A stretch of DNA of 64,000 nucleotides, from the NCBI GenBank assembly GCA_950097015.1, contig CATNEN010000007.1:10417001-10481000 (forward strand). The letters are read 5' to 3'. The notes beneath the pieces were generated by a model, which was given only the letters and a program-made list of their open reading frames with translations, was not told the origin of the DNA and searched no databases. Numbering within the stretch: the first letter of the stretch is position 1; the number at the start of each line of letters is the position of its first letter. Of this stretch, positions 57,100 to 64,000 are shown piece by piece. Origin of the DNA: Macrostomum hystrix (lineage: Eukaryota; Platyhelminthes; Macrostomidae). A program made the translations under genes and the position numbers.

Positions 57100-57105
57100 A
57101 ATAAA
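57100..57105 (+). terminator. Poly(A) signal AATAAA of homeobox gene
   Basis: AATAAA 248 bp after the stop TAA at 56850-56852; the intervening sequence is AT-rich, as expected for a 3'UTR. Confidence 0.65.
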
Positions 57106-57436
57106 TCATAAATCCGAGCTAAAAGTAATCCGACTATTAGATTTCTCAGTTTTCTTAAAGCCTTACTTACCTAGTCGCAGCTCACGTCGCTTAAGTCGTA
57201 ACTTCGATTATGATAATTTCGAACTCAAAAAACGAGCTCGTAAAAGTTAAGCCTTTTGTCGGTTGACATCCGTCGTAGCCTACAAACCACGGTCTCGCCT
57301 TCTCGCCCATATTAGTGACTTCAGCTGGGTAGCACTTACCTCAATGAGGCTTACAGTCTCAACTTGGAGGTTTTACAGACGAAAAACATTTGGTAAAAGG
57401 TTAATTTTTGACCAAATGATTGGTTAAACATTTGGT

Positions 57437-57672
57437 CAAGCAGAGGGGCAATTGGTAGAGCGTTTGCCTCTCGCACCAAGGTCCTTGAGCTCGATTCCGC
57501 TGGGAGGCCACATTAATTTAGGGCGCAGCCGCGGAGAGAAGGCTTGGGAGCTTGTTGTGCAATTCGCGCCAACCTCCAAGGCACAGTGAAAGTGTACACT
57601 GCCTGACGATTAGTGTGTGCCTGCGTACAGTATCTGTGTGCGCGTGTGCTCAGGAGTCAGCGGAATTGGCAG
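57437..57672 (+). mobile_element. tRNA-derived SINE, near full length
   Basis: The head resembles a tRNA: box A caattggtagagcgtttgcc and box B gagctcgattccgc in the right order and spacing, ending ggaggcca. A unique body follows (ttagggcgcagccgcggaga, gtgaaagtgtacactgcctg, tgtgctcaggagtcagcgga). The body recurs in antisense at 20992-21190, which shows it is a dispersed element and not a functional tRNA gene. No target-site duplication was identified. Confidence 0.8.
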
Positions 57673-60600
57673 AATCGCCTACTCGCTCGCTGCGGGTCTA
57701 ATGTCACCAAACGATGTGCATGTACTCACTGCCCTACTGTAAATATAACTTATCAACTATAAAGGTAGTCTAGCTGCGGAGTGAAAATAAATGCAGTATG
57801 TCTCTTAATTACTACTGTGAATTTTTATGTCAGTAGTATCTATGCAGCGCTGAAAACCATAAAGCAGTGGAGAAACTCCAGCTATATTTGCCATAAGACC
57901 CGAGGCTTAAGCCTTGATCGGTCGGCTGATATAGGTGCGCACTATAGCAAGCAAAAAAATACATAATACCTACATACACAATCCCCTCTAATTCTGCTTC
58001 TCTCTCTCCTGTGACACAAATTGCTTCGTCCTATTTAAAACCTGACATCGTGAAAATGACTAAATTTAGAAAACCGATTGGCGGAGTCGAGCGGCCCCTA
58101 ATTAAAATGTGGCACGCAAATCCATGCCGCCCACGAGCCATGCACAATGCAAGCCAAGGCAATCTAGTTAAGGATACACTTATTTAATTGTAGCCAGTTG
58201 AACACCTTCAGTTGAGCAGACTGACTCACTGTTAGCCTGTAATTCACTGTGTCAGCGATGCCTGAGGTGCATCAGATTTTGGTCCATTGCGCCGCGCTGT
58301 CTATGATTAAGATTGAGCTCATGTACGACCGTATAGCCGCCTAGCACCTAGGATAGCTCTGGGGCTCAGAGGTCCCACATAACCTGAGTATGATGATCAG
58401 AAACAGCCAAGGAGTTTCCGGACTAACCCAGGCCCGGATGCTTTCACAATCCTCAAATTTCACTTCCCCCAAGCATGGAGTTTTAAATGTAGGCTCCATT
58501 TTCTAGACCAGAACAGACTGACTGCAAGGCCCACACTAGCACTGGACAGCGAGGATGCACGGTTGATGCACAGTTGGGGAAAAGCGACGATAAATTCCTT
58601 TCTCTCCAACCTATCTTTAACATAGTTGTTTCATTAGAAAACTTTATAAATTCTATAAATTTTAGTTGTTGCTTGTGAGTTTGCCTGTTTTAGCTTGTGA
58701 CTTGTGCCTAAAGAACGTTTGAAAATGACAAAATTGTCATTTTCAAGACATAAAATGGAAATATTGTAATCTAAAAATCTTTCTTAATTCAGCTCGGCTA
58801 AAAATTTGGTGGATTTGATAGGAGTTTTTTTTCAACAAGTTCTCTGCGTTAAAACCTTTTAAGGTGTGTACTCGATATGGCAGATTTTATCAACTTGAGC
58901 ACATCGCATGTTCTTTAATACGACAATCAATTTAAGCAGTTTCCACTCTATAAACAATAATCGGTGCATTCTCTTGAGCTTCATGTTCATTTGTGACGCT
59001 TGGCTGATTTTCTATAGAAAAAAATTGCTATGCTTTTCTAGGTTTGATTCTGCTGACAGAAACGAGTATTACTTCCAGCTCTCGGTACTGACTATGTGCC
59101 CAGTGTAGGGTTTCGAGCCTTCCAAGAAATTTGGTATTCCTCCGACATGGCTCGATGGCATGCATGTCGCCGGGGCTTGAGGAATCGACACAGACTCGCT
59201 GTCATCTGGAGTGCAACGCCTCATGGTGCATGGGATTAGATTCGAATTCTCATTTCTGCAAATTCGCTCCTGTTCTGATCCCATATATCTTTATTAGCCG
59301 CCCTTCTCCGTTTCACAGTCTCAAACTTTCTTTAGGCATCACTCGCACCCAACTCTCTGAGCGGGGATTTGATTGCTTCTTTACCAAGTGGAAGATTGGG
59401 CCACGAGATGCGATTGCTGGCGCCTCACTTGGAGAACGGATCCGCATGGGACTTGAGGTCTTATTGGGCAACTCAAGCTGGATCGAAATGGGAGAAAAAG
59501 GAAGCTCAGTTCAGGAGAAAGTACACGAAGAGGTCGCGATCCCTCCACTCGAAAAAGAATAATTCACTCTGATCTTTCAGCGAACCTCCGTCTCGACAAC
59601 ACCGACATGTGCATTCGCTTCTGCTCCCGCCTTCAGTTCGAGTCCGGTGCTGCACGCGCCAGCTGGGAGCGCTCTGAAAGAGATGGGTAAGTGAAAGATA
59701 GGGAAGGGCGGTGGTTGAGAACCGCTGGATGGTGACTGCGACAGACAGTCAGACAGACAGCGCAGGCAGACATGCTAGATGGGTGGGGCAGATTGTCTGA
59801 GGCCCAGAAAAAAACTGATATTCAAAGATGCGGGAATTCACTGAAACAGACAAATAAGAAGACAAAAGGTCGAAGCAGGAATTTCAATAGTTTAGCCATC
59901 TTATGGAGGCCGAATTTCAGAGCTTTTGCGACCCAAGGCCTCACGATTTCAGTCGTAAAGGCTTTGGAGAAATAAACGTACAGCAACGAATCGAAGATTT
60001 AGTAGTGGCGGCGTGCCGTCACTTTGCTTTACTCGAAGCGGAATTTATTTAATAGCGGACTATGCATGTTTATATAGCAGCAGGGCGTAATAGTGCGTGT
60101 CGCGTGCTCGAACTCAAGTGCGTGTTTTTGTGTAGCAAATCTCGCCTCAAAAACTCTTTTTCTCTAGAAGCAGAACTGACATCTCCGAGGCGTGCAGCCT
60201 GCTCGTGACGGCGGGCTCCTTGAACTTTCCAACGGAGGATTTGGAGTACACGAGAGCACAGAGCACAGAGACAGAGAAATCGATGGGCCGAGTAGCGGCG
60301 TATAACAACAATTTTAAGGTCATTTTGAGTTGGGGACGAGCGAAAGCGAATGCAGCTGGTGGATGGAGCGGGAGCCAGGAGACTGCTCACTGCCCAGGAT
60401 GGCTGAGACGGGTGAAGAGGTGCGAGGCTTGAAGACTCGTCAAGAGCTCCGTCGCACAGTTTGTCTGGCTCGTCTTTTGTGTGCTGCACATTGGCTAAAG
60501 GGGCTGCCGCGATGAGAACGAATTGAGACATCGGGGACACTGGTCGGCGATGACGGGCGACTGGCGCGATGAGGTTGGAGAGGAGTCTGGAGGGGCTCCA

Positions 60601-60912
60601 ACCTGAACAATCATATTTTAGGCATGATAAAAACACGCTGTGCAGTAATAAACTTTTGACAATATCCTAGCAACAACTGACAGCGGAAAAGCGAGACATG
60701 GGAAAGAGCCTTCTTTTACAGCGGAGAGTCCGCGATTCGGCTCGAATAGGTTGCAAAGAGGCCTTGGATACTATGGCATATCAGAATCGACTTCAGATGG
60801 AAGAGAGAAGACAATATTGCACTATAGACTCGCTCGCAGTGCAAGGAGTCAAATAGACGAAGAAATCGAGTGAGAGAACAAAGTAGAGAATCAAGAGACA
60901 CGTGCGCGAATG
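57673..60912. other. Intergenic region downstream of homeobox and G-beta genes
   Basis: AT-rich to about 59100, then mixed. A short inverted repeat with 12-bp arms lies at 58719-58746. A possible orphan plus-strand exon lies at 59581-59692 (ctttcag before, GTAAGTG after), but no frame gives a recognisable protein. The 188-residue minus-strand frame at 60636-60070 lies in the 3' region of the G-beta gene and lacks any family feature. No further gene is supported. Confidence 0.5.
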
Positions 60913-61953
60913 TCACTTGGCAGTCCAAATGAAGCTGTTGTTGTCCCAGGCGCCAGTGGCCACCGCCAGGCCGCTGGGGCTGATGCCCAGGCAGGAGATC
61001 CGGTTGTCGTGGCCCAGCATGATGCCGACCCGCTCCTCCAGCAGGGTGTCCCAAACGTGGCAGTTGTAGTCGTCGTAGCCGGCAATGAGGAGGCGGCCGC
61101 TGCGGGACACGGCTAGGCAGGTGCTGCCGCACTGAATAAATTCGTCGCTGAAGTTGGCGAGCATCTGGTCGGCGCGGATGTCCCACATTCGGCAGCTGCC
61201 GTCGTCAGAGGAGGTGGCAAAGGCGTAATCGCACTGCGGAAAGTAGTCAACACCGTTGACGTCCATCTCGTGGCCTTCGTAAGTGGCTCGGCAGTGGCGC
61301 TCGCGCAAGTCCCACAGCTTGGCAGTGTGGTCACTAGAGGCGCTGACAAAGTGCCGGTGATTTTCGGCTAATGCAAGTGCATTCACGTCGTTCTCATGAC
61401 CTTCGAAGCGGTGAACAATCTTGCCAGTTTCCAAATCCCAGAAGGCGCAGGACTTGTCGCCTGATGAGGTGACGCAATGCTTGGAGTCGGTGAAACGGAT
61501 GCAGGCCAGGTAGCCCTCGTGACCAGTGAGTTCCACAGGCTCTGCCTCCGTGTCGTCAAGGTTGTGTATGGACAGCAGGTTGTCAAGTCCACCGCTGGCC
61601 ACCCGAGTGTTGTCCGGGTTGAACCGGCAGGACATGACCCAGGCGGTCTTCAGGAAGATGGCGTTCAGCTTGGCGCACGAGAACGCATCCCACAGGAAGA
61701 TTTTGCCGTCCTGGCCGGCCGTGATGAGGTTGGTCGACTCGCTGCCCCACTGCAGGTCGGTCAGCTTGGCGAGGTGGCCATGCAGCTCCTTGCGTACCTT
61801 GAACTTGAGTCGACCCAGCGGCTGCTGATTCTCAGTGGCCGTCACGTAGTCGGCGTCAGCCACCTCTTTTCGCGCCACTTTGATCTTCGCCTTCATTTCT
61901 TTGATCTCCTCCATCAGCTTCTGCTCCTCCTCGCACGGCTGATCGTCGTCCAT
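60913..61953 (-). CDS. GNB-like: G-protein beta subunit, intronless, divergent
   Basis: 346 residues in one exon; vertebrate G-beta-1 has 340. An N-terminal helix (EEEQKLMEEIKEMKAKIKVA), which pairs with G-gamma in a coiled coil, precedes seven WD40 blades: VRKELHGHLAKLTDLQWG, LFTG-type repeats ending WDAF, SIHN, WDLE, WDLR, WDIR, WDTL and the closing GAWDNNSFIWTAK. G-beta hallmarks are kept: SWVM-like AWVMSCRF, ASGGLDNLLSI, VTSSGD, AGYDDYNCHVWD. With G-gamma it would form the dimer that binds G-alpha and passes receptor signals to effectors at the membrane. It is closer to the beta-1 to -4 class than to beta-5. Many normally fixed positions differ and the C-terminus is TAK rather than ending at Asn. 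The frame is open upstream to 62268; the ATG at 61953 was chosen from alignment with the family start. No AATAAA was seen just downstream. Confidence 0.95.
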   Translation of the reverse strand: MDDDQPCEEEQKLMEEIKEMKAKIKVARKEVADADYVTATENQQPLGRLKFKVRKELHGHLAKLTDLQWGSESTNLITAGQDGKIFLWDAFSCAKLNAIFLKTAWVMSCRFNPDNTRVASGGLDNLLSIHNLDDTEAEPVELTGHEGYLACIRFTDSKHCVTSSGDKSCAFWDLETGKIVHRFEGHENDVNALALAENHRHFVSASSDHTAKLWDLRERHCRATYEGHEMDVNGVDYFPQCDYAFATSSDDGSCRMWDIRADQMLANFSDEFIQCGSTCLAVSRSGRLLIAGYDDYNCHVWDTLLEERVGIMLGHDNRISCLGISPSGLAVATGAWDNNSFIWTAK

Positions 61954-64000
61954 GCCTGCGCCTTGGCTTCTATTTTGCTGCCTGATCTGCTTCTTCTTCT
62001 TTGTTCTGCGATTGCTGGAACTTGGCTGCCTTGTCCCAAAGGCCGGGCTCCAGTTGATACGGGCTTTAGCAGTAGTTAAGCAGGCAGCGGAAAGTATCGC
62101 AGTGTCAGATTCTTCCCTCCCTGCCTTGCTTTCTTGAACTCTCCAGTCCCTCCCGGTCTCTTGTGTGTATGTGAGCTGTTTCCCCACTCGCCTTGAGAAG
62201 TCGGCTAACGCTAGGGGAAGAGAGAGAGGGAAGTCTGGGCCGATACAAAACAGTCCCAGCGAACACACACTAGACCTGAGCCCCTCTTCCCCATTTCCTT
62301 TCCACTGTCTGTCTGCCCCCGCCGCGTGCGTCCCCCCAGCCCAGCCACAATATCGCGCTGAGGTGGGCGGCGCGGAGTGCAGTCTGGCCGCCGGGGTTTG
62401 AACAGGGAGGGCGTGGGCTGGCGTGGGGCGGCAAGGCGGGCTAGGGGAGGGTTGAGGGGGGTTGCGGATGGCCTGACCAAAAGTTATCGATCGTATTCTG
62501 CAGACAGAAATGCGGGGGGGTCGCTTGGAGGGGTTGAAGGTCTGGAACGGTTAGGCCTAAATGCCCATTCCCCACGGATCAATAACTTTGCGCTCGTTAG
62601 AGCCTTTCTCCTTTTACAGCGCCGGTGCGTACACTGGGGTGGCGCCGCCTTGCGCACAGCAGAAAGCTAAACTAAGGCCCGCATTTTTTCTAATTAAGTC
62701 GTCGCCTAATACCCCACAATCTCTCTTCAGCATCCCCATCAATCTCTGCACTGTCAGATTCCCCTCCCACTCGCCTGGATCCTGCAGCCAGCCAGCCAAC
62801 CGGGGCCGCTGTGGCCAGTCGCACAGCCTGTGCATAGCTCGCGCACCAATAAATGGCTGAATATTAGTTAGAGTTATAGCCTATAGGGGAGTTTATTGGG
62901 GCGGTGGAGTGGGGGTTGCTGAACTCTCCGGCCATTCCGCCCCTCCAAGTCGTGCTGATTCCTCTAGAATTCGTGCGCGCATTAGGCTAGCGTCCTTTTC
63001 CCGCCTGTCCCACCCACCCCACTATCCGTTCCGTCGCCTCGGTCAGTCCACTCGTGCCGTGTCCCCCCGCGCTTCTAAGCTGAAACTTGGGGACTTGAGG
63101 CGTGCCGCACTGGTATGGACTTAGCGGGGGAGTCGAGACGGGCCATGCCAAAACTGCCAACTGACCGGCCATTTCTCTTCCTTAGCGCTCCCAACCTGCT
63201 GTTGCTGCTTCCTGAATCCTGATGGCTCTTAGCCGCGATACCCAGTCCCAAGGCGCAAAATGGTCGTCGTATTTGGGGTCCATTTATTGCTGCAGTCTGC
63301 CCCGCCACCTGTGCACTGCCCTAGTTGGGGGAGGGCAGCCGGTCGGTCAACTTCCGGCTGCAGGTGAACAGTCGAACTCGCGGCTCCAGTGGGCGAGGAA
63401 GGCATGCAGCGTGTCCACCGGGTTGCCTGTACGCAGGCTGCATATGTAGATCTTCTGTTCTTACTTACAATGTGCACCTGGACCATGGTTATGCGCATGG
63501 ACGCTTCCGAATAGTAGGTGACAAATGCAGAGCTGCACCGCGCTCCGTGCCAAGTGGCTTTGGAGTTCTGACTCGTAATCTACTACTAACAACTACTACT
63601 ACCCACATTGGCCGACCCATTCAATTTGGTCAGTGGTAAAACTGTAAAAACGTGAATGTTTACGTGGTTAAATGGTGGGGTTGATTCGAAGGGGTAATCG
63701 GCTACTCTGGTATTACGAGCGTATACCTCACGTGCCTTGACAAAGACTGAGGGCAAAGGCGGTCAGCCTGCAATCATATTTTGTGCCGAATGGGTTTGCA
63801 CGCTGCTGACCTGCTGAATTCGCTTATCTTTGACGGCTGATTTACAGCTCGAATCCGCTTGCCTGCCTCGGGGAAGTGCACTCGAACAGTTGACTTGGCT
63901 TCCCGACTCGGCCTGCGTTCAGCAAAGCAAATAAGCAAGCCTAGGCCTGCCTACTCAAAGGGCTCAAATATTTACCATGTGTTGTTAAACTGAGTGGGTG
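61954..64000. other. Region upstream of G-beta to the right edge
   Basis: GC-rich, without tandem arrays. A possible 3'-terminal exon of a minus-strand gene lying mostly beyond the right edge is listed separately. Nothing else could be supported. Confidence 0.45.
63347..63426 (-). CDS. Possible 3'-terminal exon of a gene running in from the right
   Basis: After an acceptor-like gcgtacag, a frame reads NPVDTLHAFLAHWSREFDC followed by SPAAGS and TGA. It has the look of coding sequence (mixed hydrophobic and charged residues, GC-rich third positions). A second candidate exon just upstream on the same strand ends VQVHI with a strong donor GTAAGTAAG at 63470-63462, but the phases do not match, so the structure is unsettled. 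No family recognised. Confidence 0.27.

Noticed and set aside
59581-59692. Orphan plus-strand exon with ctttcag acceptor and GTAAGTG donor
   Set aside because: Splice signals are good but no frame gives a recognisable peptide and no partner exon was found.
60070-60636. 188-residue minus-strand frame
   Set aside because: No start context, domain or splice support; lies in the likely 3'UTR of the G-beta gene.

Overview
The window is nuclear DNA of a multicellular animal. The genes are split by GT-AG introns and encode an exocyst subunit, a synaptotagmin-14/16 protein, an NK7-type homeodomain protein and a G-protein beta subunit. An NK7 gene, which vertebrates are understood to lack, GC-rich coding exons and Gln/His/Gly-rich low-complexity proteins point to an invertebrate. 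A flatworm-like lophotrochozoan is my guess, not something the sequence proves. Introns and spacers are dominated by tandem repeats.

Layout: 1-3476 (-) EXOC8, cut by the left edge. 4953-27610 (+) a 14-exon gene for a 1,495-residue protein of unknown function: PH-like fold, PPxY motif, degenerate WW, collagen-like Gly-rich region, then a conserved C-terminal region seen in large Gly-rich proteins of amoebae and fungi. A single-exon Gln/His/Gly-rich gene (18773-20461, +) lies inside its sixth intron. 30072-45089 (-) a synaptotagmin-14/16 gene whose second intron is almost entirely a 9.9-kb satellite. 48011-51419 (+) a protein with a lipidation-type MGQCAACC start. 52041-56852 (+) an NK7-like homeobox gene. 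60913-61953 (-) an intronless G-beta gene. A tRNA-derived SINE occurs twice (57437-57672 +, 20992-21190 -).

All exon joins given were checked by hand for reading phase, and every multi-exon model stays open from start to stop (EXOC8 to the window edge). The most striking non-genic pattern is that nearly every long intron carries its own private minisatellite lying against its 5' or 3' splice site, in some cases made of copies of the donor itself, while introns below about 140 bp have none. This suggests intron growth by tandem duplication starting at splice sites. The genes do not form an operon. Two pairs are divergent with shared upstream regions (EXOC8 with the PH/WW gene; SYT with the MGQC gene), and the PH/WW and SYT genes converge.
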